In this document: positions 16,707 through 25,780 of the stretch, one piece after another | Layout: the number at the start of each line of letters is the position of its first letter | How positions within the stretch are numbered: position 1 is the stretch's first letter | Source: Micromonospora cabrerizensis | Lineage (GTDB): Bacteria > Actinomycetota > Actinomycetes > Mycobacteriales > Micromonosporaceae | Assembly: GCF_022230955.1 (NCBI RefSeq) | Contig: NZ_JAKKFI010000089.1 | Span: forward strand, 62,001-126,000 | DNA: 64,000 nt | Direction: 5' to 3' | Notes under the pieces: model-generated | The model's database searches: none | Told to the model about the DNA's origin: nothing | Seen by the model: the letters and a program-made list of their open reading frames with translations, nothing else | Position numbers and translations under genes: made by a program

Positions 16707-17413
16707 GAGGCGGCTCCCGTCGCGGCGAGGATCTCGGCGTAGTGCACGGCCCGCACGCCCGACCGGTGGCGGTCCAGGCCGCCGCCGATGTGCGCCAGGC
16801 ACGAGTTGTCGGCGGCGGCGAGCACCTGCGCCCCGGTCTCACCGACGCGGGCGCACTTGTCGGTGAGCATCGCGGTGGAGACGTCCGGGTTCTTCAGGGC
16901 GAACGTGCCGCCGAAACCGCAGCACTCCTCGGCGTCGGCCAGCTCGACCAGCCGGATGCCGCGAACCTGACGCAGGAGTCGCAGCGGCCGGTCGCCCAAC
17001 CGCAGCATCCGCAGGCCGTGGCAGGTGGGGTGGTAGGTGACCGTCTCGGGGAAATCGGCACCGACGTCGGTGACGCCGAGGACGTCGACGAGCAGCTCGG
17101 ACAGCTCGTAGGTGCGGGCGGCCACCGACGCGGCGGGCGGGTGCAGGCGCGGGTACTGGTCGCGGATCATCGCGGTGCACGACCCGGACGGCACGACGAC
17201 GGCGTCGTAGCCGTCGAAGACGTCGACGTAGTTGCGCACCATCGGCATCGCCTCGGCCCGGTAGCCCGTGTTGGCGTGCATCTGCCCGCAACAGGTCTGG
17301 CGGGTGGGGAAGTCGACGATGTGGCCGAGCCGCCGCAGGATGCGGGTGACGGCGATGCCGGTGGCGGGGTAGGCGACGTCGTTGACGCAGGTGATGAAGA
17401 GGGCGATGCGCAT
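16703..17413 (-). CDS. lutA: LutA-type Fe-S oxidoreductase (two CCG domains)
   Basis: A 236-residue protein with two cysteine-rich CCG domains: the first around CVNDVAYPATG and QTCCGQMHANTG, the second around HPTCHGLRMLRLG and EECCGFGGTFALKN. This matches LutA/GlcF-type subunits. The ATG is chosen because GAGGAG lies 7-8 bases upstream and the conserved 'MRIALFITCVND' starts there. It follows the GntR gene by 29 bases on the same strand, so it is probably co-transcribed with its regulator. Confidence 0.9.
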   Translation of the reverse strand: MRIALFITCVNDVAYPATGIAVTRILRRLGHIVDFPTRQTCCGQMHANTGYRAEAMPMVRNYVDVFDGYDAVVVPSGSCTAMIRDQYPRLHPPAASVAARTYELSELLVDVLGVTDVGADFPETVTYHPTCHGLRMLRLGDRPLRLLRQVRGIRLVELADAEECCGFGGTFALKNPDVSTAMLTDKCARVGETGAQVLAAADNSCLAHIGGGLDRHRSGVRAVHYAEILAATGAAS

Positions 17414-17442
17414 GGCGACTCCTCGCGTGTGTCGGGGCGGGG

Positions 17443-18162
17443 TCACACCGGGTCGCGCGGTGTTCCGGGGTCGGGGAGCTGGTCGAAGGCGGGCAGGTGG
17501 CGTTCCCGGGCGGCGGTCAGGTGGGCCCGCATCGCCTCGGCGGCGGCCTCGGAGTCACCGGCGGCGATGGCGGCGGCGATGCGTTGGTGCTCGGTGTTGG
17601 TGGCCGGGGCGCCGGTGACCGGGAAGTACAGCCGGTGCAGGTGCAGGTGCGAGTGCAACCGCGTGACGCTGTCGCGCAGCAGTGGGCTGCCGGCGACCTC
17701 GGCGATCAGGTCGTGGAACGTCGCGTCCAGCGCGGTGAAGGCGGCGTGCCGGCGGTAACCGTCGCCGGCCTCCACGTCGATGCTGGCCGCCGCCTCGGCG
17801 GTGATCCGCTGTCGCTCCTCGGTGGAGGCGTGCGCGGCGGCCCGGCCGGCGGTGGCGCCCTCCAGCAGCAGGCGGACGTCGAACAGGTCGTCGAACTCGG
17901 CGCGGCTCAGCAGCGGGGTGGTGGTGTAGCCGGACAGGGGGCGCTTGCGGACCAGGCCGTCGGCTTCCAGCCGGGCGAGGGCCTCGCGGACCGGTGTGGG
18001 CGAGACGTCCAGCTCGCGGGCGAGAGCGTCTATGTTGACCCGCTCGCCCGGGGGAAGGATGTGGTCCATGACCAGGGTCTTTATCGACTCGTAGACGTCC
18101 TCGCTGAGGGTGAGTCGACGTGCGGGACGGAGTCGACCCTCGCGTGCTTCGTGCTGGGCCAT
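17443..18162 (-). CDS. GntR/FadR-family regulator (FCD domain)
   Basis: A 239-residue GntR regulator with an N-terminal winged helix (LSEDVYESIKTLVMDHILPPGERVNID...VSPTPVREALARLEADGLV) and a helical FCD effector domain (residues ~95-225) with the metal/ligand motif pattern 'DATFHDLIAEVAG' and 'EHQRIAAAIAAGD'. FCD regulators often respond to organic acids such as lactate or sugar acids. TTAGGAGACGAG precedes the ATG. Position between lutABC and the divergent fucose operon suggests it controls one or both. Confidence 0.85.
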   Translation of the reverse strand: MAQHEAREGRLRPARRLTLSEDVYESIKTLVMDHILPPGERVNIDALARELDVSPTPVREALARLEADGLVRKRPLSGYTTTPLLSRAEFDDLFDVRLLLEGATAGRAAAHASTEERQRITAEAAASIDVEAGDGYRRHAAFTALDATFHDLIAEVAGSPLLRDSVTRLHSHLHLHRLYFPVTGAPATNTEHQRIAAAIAAGDSEAAAEAMRAHLTAARERHLPAFDQLPDPGTPRDPV

Positions 18163-18286
18163 CTCGTCTCCTAAGCAACCCCTTGACTGTGCTGGTGTGA
18201 GCGAGTACACACTAGCAAAGCAACATCCTATAGGAAATAGGTTCCTTCGCCGCCGTCTCACCACCACCGCCCCCGAGGAGACGAAC
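18163..18286. promoter_or_regulatory. divergent promoter with candidate GntR operator
   Basis: This 124-base region separates gntR-lutABC from the fucose operon. It holds a perfect palindrome TCCTATAGGA (18226-18235) and a second inverted repeat GTGTG-N8-CACAC (18195-18212). A TTGACT (18183) and TACACA (18206) pair spaced 17 bases could be a plus-strand promoter, which would place the palindrome at or just after the start of transcription, fitting repression. Confidence 0.45.
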
Positions 18287-19336
18287 ATGTCGCGCAGAAC
18301 GCTGTCCCGGATCGGCTCGGGCCTCACCGTCCTGGCCCTCGCCACGACCACTGTGGCCTGCACCAAGAAGAGCGACACCACCGACACCGAAGCCGGCGGC
18401 TGGGAACCAGCCCAGGTCAAGGTCGCGCTCGTTCCCGGCGGCTCGCACCCGTACTTCCAGCCCTGGAAGGACGCCGGGGCCGCGGCGAAGTCGGAACTCT
18501 CGCTCGGCGACGTCACCTTCAACGAGACGGCCGGCTGGGACCAGACCAAACAGAACGACGTGCTCAAGTCCCTGGCCGCACAGGGCTACAACGCCTTCGG
18601 GGTCTTCGGCGTCTCCCCGGACAACATCAACTCCACCTTCGAGGACCTCAAGCGGCAGGGCTTCGCCGTCGGCTCTCTGGCATCGTGCCCCGCCGGGGCC
18701 AACAAGGCCGACTTCTGCCTCTCCACCGACGTGGAGGTCGCCGCCTACAAGGGCGCCAAGGCCGCCATCGACGCGATGGGCGGTCAGGGCAACCTGGTTC
18801 ACCTGACCGGCAACAAGGTCGACTCCAACACCCAGCGCCGGATCAAGGGCGTGGAGAAGGCGGTCGCCGAGACCGGCGGCAAGGTCGTGCTCGTCCAGAG
18901 CGTCACCGACATCGACAAGGACCTCCAGAGCGCCCAGAAGGCGGTGGCCGACCTGCTGGCCGCCAAGGGTCGCCAGATCCAGGCGATCGTGAACACCGCC
19001 TACAACCCGGCGGTCGCCTCCGCCGAGGGCGTACGCCAGTCGAAGCTGCCCATCAAGGTGATCGCCATCGACGACGACCCGACGGTCCTCGACGGGCTGC
19101 GGGGCGGCTCGGTGGCCGCCACCGTCCTGCAGAACCCGGTCGGTCAGGCCCGGGTCGGCTCGTACGCGTTGATGAAGCTCAGCGGCGGCTGCACGATCTC
19201 CGAGCCCGGCGTGACGATCGACTCCGGGTCGTTCGTGGTGACCAGGGACAACCTGGACGGCTACGAGGCCGACCGCACCGCGACCACCGAGGCACTGCGG
19301 AAGAAGTTCGACGGCGACCTGCTCCAGTGCAACTGA
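18287..19336 (+). CDS. sugar-binding lipoprotein (Peripla_BP_4), fucose operon
   Basis: A 349-residue solute-binding protein of the ribose/galactose type. The lipobox is TVAC (Cys25). The mature domain has 'VKVALVPGGSHPYFQPWKDAG', 'GYNAFGVFGVSPDNINSTFEDLKRQG' and 'VIAIDDDPTVLDGLRGGSVAATVLQNP', typical of the two-lobe fold. ATG chosen because GAGGAG lies 6 bases upstream. It is the first gene of the operon and its stop overlaps the next start (TGATG). L-fucose as ligand is inferred from the catabolic genes downstream. Confidence 0.85.
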   Translation: MSRRTLSRIGSGLTVLALATTTVACTKKSDTTDTEAGGWEPAQVKVALVPGGSHPYFQPWKDAGAAAKSELSLGDVTFNETAGWDQTKQNDVLKSLAAQGYNAFGVFGVSPDNINSTFEDLKRQGFAVGSLASCPAGANKADFCLSTDVEVAAYKGAKAAIDAMGGQGNLVHLTGNKVDSNTQRRIKGVEKAVAETGGKVVLVQSVTDIDKDLQSAQKAVADLLAAKGRQIQAIVNTAYNPAVASAEGVRQSKLPIKVIAIDDDPTVLDGLRGGSVAATVLQNPVGQARVGSYALMKLSGGCTISEPGVTIDSGSFVVTRDNLDGYEADRTATTEALRKKFDGDLLQCN

Positions 19337-20424
19337 TGTCGACCATCACGAAGGCCGAGGCGTACCTCGTCGACATTCCCGTCGAGACCGTCCGCACCGA
19401 CGCGGTGCAGGCGTTCCTCAAGCAGGAGACGGTCTTCGTCGAGGTACGCACGGCCGACGGCGGGCACGGCACGGGCTACTCGTACACGATCGGGACCGGC
19501 GGCACCGCGGTGCTCGCGCTGCTGCGCGACTACCTGCTGCCACACCTGGTCGGCCGCGACGCCGCGCGGGTGGAGGCGGTCTGGCGTGACCTGCACGCCG
19601 CCACCCGCGCCACCGCCGTCGGTGCCGTCACCTCGCTGGCACTCGCCGCCGTCGACACCGCGCTGTGGGATCTGCGCGCCCGCGCCGCCGGCCTGCCCCT
19701 GTGGGTGCTGGCCGGCGGCGCCAAAGACCGCATCCCGTTGTACGACACGGAGGGCGGCTGGCTGCACCTCACCGAGGACGAGCTGGTCGCCGGCGCGAAG
19801 GTCGCCCAGGCGGCCGGCTGGCCCGGCGTCAAGCTCAAGGTGGGCAAGCCGAACCCGGCCGAGGACGCCGCGCGCATCGGCGCGGTCCGGTCCGCCCTGG
19901 GCGACGACTTCGACGTGATGGTCGACGCCAACCAGTCCCTGACCGCCGCGGAGGCGATCCGCCGGGCCCGGCTGCTCGAACCGCACCAGGTCGCCTGGTT
20001 CGAGGAGCCGATGCCGGCCGACGACGTCGCCGGGCACGAACTGCTCGCCCGCGCGACCAGCATCCCGGTCGCGGTGGGGGAGTCGATGTACTCCATCGGC
20101 CAGTTCGCCGAGTACCTGCGCCGCCAGGCCGCCGGCATCGTCCAGGTCGACGTCGCGCGGATCGGTGGCATCACCCCGTGGCTCAAGGTCGCGCACCTGG
20201 CCGAGGCGTGCAACGTGGTGGTCTGCCCACACTTCCTCATGGAGCTGCACGTGAGCCTCTGCGCGGCCGTGCCCAACAGCCGCTACGTCGAGCACATCCC
20301 GCAACTGCGCGCGATCACCCGGACCGAGGTCACGATCGTCGACGGCCACGCCCTCGCCCCGGGCGAGGCCGGCCTCGGCATCGACTGGGACCGCGACGCG
20401 ATCGAGGACAGGAGGGTGGCGTGA
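19336..20424 (+). CDS. enolase-superfamily protein, mandelate racemase subgroup
   Basis: A 362-residue (beta/alpha)7-beta barrel enzyme. The mandelate-racemase-type residues are readable: KLKVGK (catalytic Lys of KxK), VDANQ, WFEEP and VGES (metal ligands), then VDVARIGG and CPHFLME (Asp/His dyad). The N-terminal capping domain contains 'GYSYTIGTGGTAVLALL'. These features fit an acid-sugar dehydratase or epimerase; the exact substrate is not readable. It is not the fuconate dehydratase, which is encoded later in the operon, so it may broaden the range to a related sugar acid. It sits between the binding protein and permeases with overlapping ends. Confidence 0.75.
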   Translation: MSTITKAEAYLVDIPVETVRTDAVQAFLKQETVFVEVRTADGGHGTGYSYTIGTGGTAVLALLRDYLLPHLVGRDAARVEAVWRDLHAATRATAVGAVTSLALAAVDTALWDLRARAAGLPLWVLAGGAKDRIPLYDTEGGWLHLTEDELVAGAKVAQAAGWPGVKLKVGKPNPAEDAARIGAVRSALGDDFDVMVDANQSLTAAEAIRRARLLEPHQVAWFEEPMPADDVAGHELLARATSIPVAVGESMYSIGQFAEYLRRQAAGIVQVDVARIGGITPWLKVAHLAEACNVVVCPHFLMELHVSLCAAVPNSRYVEHIPQLRAITRTEVTIVDGHALAPGEAGLGIDWDRDAIEDRRVA

Positions 20425-21491
20425 AGACCGAAACCGCGCCGGAGGCGCCAGCGGCGTCTCCGGCCGAGCCCCGGCCTCCCGCCCGGGTCCTGCCGGTCTG
20501 GGCGAACCCCCGACTCGGCCTGCTCATCGTCATCGCCGCTCTGGTCGTGCTCTTCTCGTCGCTGACCCCCGCGTTCCTCGACCCCCGGCTCACCCTCGCG
20601 CCGCTCCAGGCCGACATCAGCGTGTACGTCGTGGTCGGTCTCGCCCAGCTCGCCGTGCTCTCGCTCGGACACATGAACATGGCCGTCGGCCGGATGGCCG
20701 CGCTGTCCACCTTCGCGATGGGTCTGGTCTACGACCGGCTCGGCGTACCCCTGCTGGTCGGGCTGCTCGTGGGTCTCGCCGTCGGTGCGGGCATCGGCGC
20801 GCTCGCCGGGCTGCTCATCGCCAAGACCGGCGTCAACTCCTTCGTGGTGACGCTCGCGCTCGACTTCGGTCTGCTGGGTCTGGTCACCATCCTCTACACG
20901 TGGGCCACCGGCGGGGTGTCGTTCGCGGTGCAGCCCAGCGGGTTGTCCGCCCTGCGCTTCGACACCTTCGCCGACTACTGCACGGGCGAGGTGTGCGGGC
21001 CCCGGATCCCGCTGGTCGTGCCGATCGCGGTCGCGGCGGCGCTCGGCGTCGGGCTGCTGTTCCGGCACGCCCGGCTGGGCCGGGAGATCCTGATGACCGG
21101 CTCCAACACGGTCGCCGCCGAGCTGTCCGGCATCCCCACCCACCGTCGGATCGTCGCCGCGCACGCGGTGAGCGGTCTGCTGGCCGCGCTGGCCGGGTTC
21201 CTGCTGGCCGCCAACAACGGTGCCTTCTCCGCCAACATCGGGGAGTCGTTCCTGCTGCCGTCGTTCCTGGCCCCGGTGCTCGGCGGCACCCTGCTCGCCG
21301 GTGGCGCGGTCAGCGTGCTCGGCACCGCACTCGGCGCCACCTTGACCCAGGTCATCTACAAGGGCCTCAACCTGCTCCAGTTCTCCCTGGAGGAGCTGAA
21401 GCTCTACATCGGGCTGGTCCTGCTCGCGGCGCTGTCGCTGGACCGGCTCCGGGCCGTGATCGCCGAGCGACGGGCGGTGTCGACATCATGA
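20421..21491 (+). CDS. sugar ABC permease 1 (CUT2/RbsC type)
   Basis: A 356-residue BPD_transp_2-family permease with roughly nine membrane helices. The cytoplasmic N-terminus is Ala/Pro/Glu-rich (APEAPAASPAEPRPPA). Family features: 'VVVGLAQLAVLSLGHMNMAVG' and 'TGSNTVAAELSGIPTHRRIVAAHAVSGLLAALAG'. A loop with two Cys (DYCTGEVCGP) probably lies outside. Its GTG start overlaps the preceding stop and its end overlaps the second permease. Confidence 0.85.
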   Translation: MKTETAPEAPAASPAEPRPPARVLPVWANPRLGLLIVIAALVVLFSSLTPAFLDPRLTLAPLQADISVYVVVGLAQLAVLSLGHMNMAVGRMAALSTFAMGLVYDRLGVPLLVGLLVGLAVGAGIGALAGLLIAKTGVNSFVVTLALDFGLLGLVTILYTWATGGVSFAVQPSGLSALRFDTFADYCTGEVCGPRIPLVVPIAVAAALGVGLLFRHARLGREILMTGSNTVAAELSGIPTHRRIVAAHAVSGLLAALAGFLLAANNGAFSANIGESFLLPSFLAPVLGGTLLAGGAVSVLGTALGATLTQVIYKGLNLLQFSLEELKLYIGLVLLAALSLDRLRAVIAERRAVSTS

Positions 21492-22438
21492 GGAGCCTGG
21501 TCCGGACCAACGAGTTCACCCTCGCGGTGATCGCGGCCCTCGGGTTCGCCGCGCTCGCGGTCGCCACCGACTTCAACCTGCTCACCGCGGGCACACTGGA
21601 CGCGTTCCTGCGCTTCCTCGCCCTGCCGATCGTCATCGGCCTGGCCCAGATGGTGGTGCTGGCCGTCGGTCAGATGAACCTCTCGGTGGGCGTGCTCACC
21701 GGGTTCTGCGCGGTGGCCTCGGGCTGGCTGATGATCGACGCCGGTCTGCCGGCCCCCATCGCGGTGCTCGCCGCGCTGGCCCTGGGCGCCACCGTCGGCC
21801 TGGTCAACGGCCTGCTGGTGATCTTCACCCGGATCAACGGGTTCATCGTCACCCTGGCCACCATGACGATCCTCGAAGGGCTGCGGTACGGGGTGAACGG
21901 CACCGGCACCTACCAGGGCTACTCACCCGGGCTGCGCGAGTTCGGGCAGGCGTCCCTGGCGGGCGTGCCGGTGGTGTTCCTGCTGGCGGTCGCCATCGCG
22001 GTCGCGGTCGCGCTCTTCTTCCGGCGTACCGTGCCGGGGCGGCACCTGCTCGCCTCCGGCGGCAACCCGTTCGCGGCCCGGTTGTCGGGCATCTCCAACG
22101 ACCGGGCGCTGGTGCTGGCCCACACCCTGTCCGGGCTGCTGGCCGGGTTCGCCGCCGTGATCGTGGTGGCCGCCTTCGGCTCGGTGAACGCCTCGATCGG
22201 CGACGACCTGCTGCTGCCCAGCTTCGCCGCGCCGATCATCGGCGGGGTGGCCCTGGCCGGCGGCATGATCAGCGTGACCGGCACGGTGCTCGCGGCCTTC
22301 CTGGTCCGGCTGGTCGACGTGAGCCAGTCGCAGTTCGACATCAACCGGCGGTGGGTGGACCTCATCATCGGCGCGGTCGTCCTCGGCGCGGTGCTGCTCG
22401 GTCAGTTCCGCGACAAGCTCTCCGGAGGCCAGCGATGA
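21488..22438 (+). CDS. sugar ABC permease 2 (CUT2/RbsC type)
   Basis: A 316-residue permease of the same family as its upstream neighbour, probably forming a heterodimer with it. Diagnostic parts are 'IVIGLAQMVVLAVGQMNLSVG' and 'ASGGNPFAARLSGISNDRALVLAHTLSG', followed by helices and a glycine-rich 'APIIGGVALAGG'. ATGA overlaps occur at both ends. Two different permeases rather than one duplicated chain is a less common CUT2 layout. Confidence 0.85.
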   Translation: MRSLVRTNEFTLAVIAALGFAALAVATDFNLLTAGTLDAFLRFLALPIVIGLAQMVVLAVGQMNLSVGVLTGFCAVASGWLMIDAGLPAPIAVLAALALGATVGLVNGLLVIFTRINGFIVTLATMTILEGLRYGVNGTGTYQGYSPGLREFGQASLAGVPVVFLLAVAIAVAVALFFRRTVPGRHLLASGGNPFAARLSGISNDRALVLAHTLSGLLAGFAAVIVVAAFGSVNASIGDDLLLPSFAAPIIGGVALAGGMISVTGTVLAAFLVRLVDVSQSQFDINRRWVDLIIGAVVLGAVLLGQFRDKLSGGQR

Positions 22439-23967
22439 GCGTCGTGCTGTCCGCGGAGAACCTGGTCAAGACGTTCCCCGGGGTGCGTGCCCTGGACGAG
22501 GCGACGCTGACCCTGACCGCCGGCAGCGTGCACGCGCTGCTCGGTGAGAACGGCGCCGGCAAGAGCACCCTGATCAAGATCCTCACCGGGGTGTACCGGC
22601 CGGACGGTGGGCTGCTGCGGCTGCCCGGGCCGGACGGCGAGCTGCGCACCGTGCAGCTCGGCAACCCGCAGGACGCCCAACGGGCCGGCATCGGCGTGGT
22701 GCACCAGGAACGCAACCTCATCCCGGCGTTCACCGTCGCGGAGAACATCTGCCTGCAACACCTGCCCCGGCGCGCCGGCCTGCTCGACCGGGCGGCGCTG
22801 CGCGTCGAGGCACGTCGGTGCCTCGGCCTGCTCGACCTCGACCTGGACCCGGACCTGCCGGTGTCGCGGCTCTCGGTGGCCCAGATGCAGTTGGTGGAGA
22901 TCGCCAAGGCGTTGTCGGCCGACTCCACGGTGCTGCTGCTCGACGAGCCGACCGCCTCGCTGACCAACGACGAGGCCGACCGGCTCTACGGGATCGTGCG
23001 TCGACTGTCCGAGCGGGGTCACGCCACCGTGCTGGTCAGCCACAAGCTGGAGGAGGTCTTCGCGGTCGCCGACACGGTGACCGTGCTGCGCGACGGGCGC
23101 ACCGTCGCCGAGGCCGAGCCCCTGGCCGACCACACCCGCGAGCAGATCGTCGACCTGATGGTCGGCCGGGCGTACCAGCAGGTGCACCTCGCCGACCGCA
23201 CCGTCGACGCGGACACCGAACCGGCGCTGGCGCTGGACCACGTCGCCACCACCGCCGGCCACCACGACGTCAGTCTCGTCGTACGCCCCGGCGAGATCGT
23301 CGGCCTGTACGGGCTGGTCGGTGCCGGCCGCAGCGAGCTGGCCAAGGCGCTCCTCGGCCTCGACCGGATCACCGCCGGCGAGGTGCGGGTGCACGGACGC
23401 CCGGCCCGGATCCGGGACGTGGGCGACGCCCTGCACCGGCACCGGATCGGGTACGTCACCGAGAACCGCAAGGAGGAGGGCCTCTTCCTCGACCAGACCG
23501 TCGCCCGCAACACGGCGGTGACGGTGTGGCGCAAGCTGGCCCGGCTCGGCCTCGTCCGGGACCGGGCGGAGCGGTCCCTGGTCGACGAGTACGCCGATCG
23601 GCTGGGCATCCGACTCGCCTCGCCCGACCAGCACGCCGGTCAGCTCTCCGGCGGCAACCAGCAGAAGGTCAGCCTGGCCAAGTGGTTGGCGGCCGACTGC
23701 GACGTGCTCATCATCGACGAACCCACCGTCGGCATCGACGTTCGCACCAAGGCCGCCTTCCACGAGTTGATCGCCGGCCTGGCCGCGCGGGGGATGGCCA
23801 TCCTGCTGATCTCGTCGGACCTGCCGGAGATGGTGACCCTCGCCGACCGGATCGCCGTGATGCGGGAGTTCGCCATCGTCGGGGAGCTGGACAACGACCA
23901 CGACTATGACCGGATGAGCCAGTCGGTGATCCGCTTGATCCACGACGGGCAGGGGGTGGTCGCGTGA
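22435..23967 (+). CDS. sugar ABC ATPase with two nucleotide-binding domains
   Basis: A 510-residue CUT2 ATPase with two fused ABC domains. Domain 1: Walker A GENGAGKSTLI, signature LSVAQ, Walker B LLLDEPTASL. Domain 2: degenerate Walker A-like GLVGAGRSELAK (Lys replaced by Arg), signature LSGGNQQKV, Walker B LIIDEPTVGIDV. This asymmetry is normal for RbsA/MglA-type proteins. It overlaps both neighbours (ATGA upstream, GTGA downstream). Confidence 0.88.
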   Translation: MSVVLSAENLVKTFPGVRALDEATLTLTAGSVHALLGENGAGKSTLIKILTGVYRPDGGLLRLPGPDGELRTVQLGNPQDAQRAGIGVVHQERNLIPAFTVAENICLQHLPRRAGLLDRAALRVEARRCLGLLDLDLDPDLPVSRLSVAQMQLVEIAKALSADSTVLLLDEPTASLTNDEADRLYGIVRRLSERGHATVLVSHKLEEVFAVADTVTVLRDGRTVAEAEPLADHTREQIVDLMVGRAYQQVHLADRTVDADTEPALALDHVATTAGHHDVSLVVRPGEIVGLYGLVGAGRSELAKALLGLDRITAGEVRVHGRPARIRDVGDALHRHRIGYVTENRKEEGLFLDQTVARNTAVTVWRKLARLGLVRDRAERSLVDEYADRLGIRLASPDQHAGQLSGGNQQKVSLAKWLAADCDVLIIDEPTVGIDVRTKAAFHELIAGLAARGMAILLISSDLPEMVTLADRIAVMREFAIVGELDNDHDYDRMSQSVIRLIHDGQGVVA

Positions 23968-24941
23968 GGGCCACGGACCAGGTGACGCTGGGGCGTACCG
24001 ACGTGGCGGTGACCCGGCTCGGTCTCGGGCTCGCCCCGATCGGCGGCCTCTTCACCGCCGTCGGGGACGAGGTCGCCCACGCCACCGTGGAGGCGGCCTG
24101 GGACCTCGGGCTGCGCTACTTCGACACCGCCCCGCTCTACGGCTGCGGCCTTTCCGAACGGCGGGCCGGGGCGGTCCTCGCCGGCAGGCCGCGCGGCGAG
24201 TTCACCCTCTCCACCAAGGTGGGTCGGCTGCTCGTCCCCGACGGTGGCGACGGGCAGGGGTTCTGGGCCGAGCCGACCGATCTCGCGCCGCGGTTCGACT
24301 TCTCCGCCGCCGGGGTGCGCCGCTCACACGAGGAGAGCCTGGCCCGGTTGGGGCTGGACCGGGTCGACATCGCGCACATCCACGACCCGGACGACCACCT
24401 CGCCGAGGCGGCGACGGAGGCGTACCCGGCGCTGGCCCGGCTGCGCGAGGCCGGTGAGATCGGCGCGGTCGGCGCCGGGATGAACCAGGCCCCGGCGCTG
24501 GTCGAGCTGGCCCACGCCGGCGACTTCGACTGCTTCATGCTCGCCGGCCGGTACACCCTGCTCGACCAGTCCGGCCTCGACGAGCTGCTGCCGCTCTGCC
24601 AGCAGAAGGGGATCTCGGTCCTCGCCGCCGGGGTCTACAACTCGGGCCTGCTGGCCGACCCGAGGCCGGGTGCCCACTACGACTACCGGCCGGCCGACGC
24701 GGGGCTGCTGCGTCGGGCCACGGCGATCCGGTCGGTGTGCGAGCGGCACGGCGTGCCGCTGCGGGCCGCGGCGATCCAGTTCCCGCTGGGCCACCCGGCG
24801 GTCGCGAGCGTGGTGATCGGCGCCCAGAGCCCGGAGCAGATCGCCGACAACGTGGCGATGTTCGAGTGGGACGTGCCCGACGCGCTGTGGGCGGACCTGA
24901 AGGCCGAGGGTCTGCTGCCGGGGGAGGTGCCGACGCCGTGA
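23964..24941 (+). CDS. aldo/keto reductase, probable L-fucose 1-dehydrogenase
   Basis: A 325-residue AKR. Catalytic tetrad residues can be followed: Asp and Tyr in YFDTAPLYG, Lys in LSTKVGRLL, His in DIAHIHDPDD; a C-terminal cofactor region (AIQFPLGHPAVASVVIGAQSPEQ) is present. It matches D-threo-aldose/L-fucose dehydrogenases that oxidise L-fucose at C1 to the lactone, first step of the non-phosphorylative route. It is followed by the lactonase with a GTGA overlap. Confidence 0.78.
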   Translation: MRATDQVTLGRTDVAVTRLGLGLAPIGGLFTAVGDEVAHATVEAAWDLGLRYFDTAPLYGCGLSERRAGAVLAGRPRGEFTLSTKVGRLLVPDGGDGQGFWAEPTDLAPRFDFSAAGVRRSHEESLARLGLDRVDIAHIHDPDDHLAEAATEAYPALARLREAGEIGAVGAGMNQAPALVELAHAGDFDCFMLAGRYTLLDQSGLDELLPLCQQKGISVLAAGVYNSGLLADPRPGAHYDYRPADAGLLRRATAIRSVCERHGVPLRAAAIQFPLGHPAVASVVIGAQSPEQIADNVAMFEWDVPDALWADLKAEGLLPGEVPTP

Positions 24942-25780
24942 TCATCGACGCCCACCACCACCTGTGGACCGCCGACTATCCGTGGCTCGCCGCACCGGGC
25001 CTGGAGTCGATCCGGCGCGACTACAGCATCGCCGACCTCGTGCCCCGGCTCGACGCGGCCGGGGTGACGGCGACCGTGCTGGTCGAGGCCGGCCGCTGCG
25101 ACGCCGCCGAGACCGCCGGGTTCCTCGCCCTCGCCGCCACCAGCCCCCGGATCGCCGGCGTGGTCGGCTGGGCGTCGCTCACCGACCCGGCCCTGCCCGC
25201 CACCCTCGCCGGCTACCGGGGCCTGCCCGGCGCGACGAAGCTGGTCGGCATCCGTGACCAGGTGCAGGCGGTCGCCGACCCCGGGCACCTCGCCCGTCCC
25301 GACGTACGCGCCGCACTCGCGGCGATCGGGGCCGCCGGGCTGACGTTCGACCTGGTCGTGCACCTCGGGCAGCTTCCCGCCTGCGCCGAGGCGGCCCGGG
25401 CCACTCCCGGTGTCACCTTCGTCCTCGACCATCTGGGCAAACCGCGGATCGACGCGGACGGTCTCGCCGGGTGGCGCGCCGCGGTGCGCGACCTGGCTGC
25501 CTGCGACAACGTCGTCGCGAAGCTCTCCGGACTGCTCACCGAGGCTGGCGCCGGGTGGCGGGTGGCCGACATCCGGCCGTACGTCGACACCGCGCTGGAG
25601 CTGTTCGGCCCGCAACGGCTGATGGCCGGCTCCGACTGGCCCGTCTGTGACCTCGTCGCCTCGTACGCCGAGGCGTGGACGGCGCTCGACGCCTGCCTGG
25701 GTGAGTTGTCGCCCGACGAGCGGACCGCCGTGCTGGCGGGCACCGCGACTCGTACCTATGCACTGGAGGTTGGTTCGTGA
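24938..25780 (+). CDS. amidohydrolase-family L-fuconolactonase
   Basis: A 280-residue metal-dependent hydrolase. Metal and active-site motifs: DAHHHLWT at the N-terminus, the 'LVGIRDQVQ' and 'VHLGQLP' strands, DHLGKP with its His, and GSDWPVC with the Asp. This matches cog3618 lactonases that open L-fucono-1,5-lactone to L-fuconate. It is second in the pathway block and overlaps both neighbours by GTGA. Confidence 0.8.
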   Translation: MIIDAHHHLWTADYPWLAAPGLESIRRDYSIADLVPRLDAAGVTATVLVEAGRCDAAETAGFLALAATSPRIAGVVGWASLTDPALPATLAGYRGLPGATKLVGIRDQVQAVADPGHLARPDVRAALAAIGAAGLTFDLVVHLGQLPACAEAARATPGVTFVLDHLGKPRIDADGLAGWRAAVRDLAACDNVVAKLSGLLTEAGAGWRVADIRPYVDTALELFGPQRLMAGSDWPVCDLVASYAEAWTALDACLGELSPDERTAVLAGTATRTYALEVGS

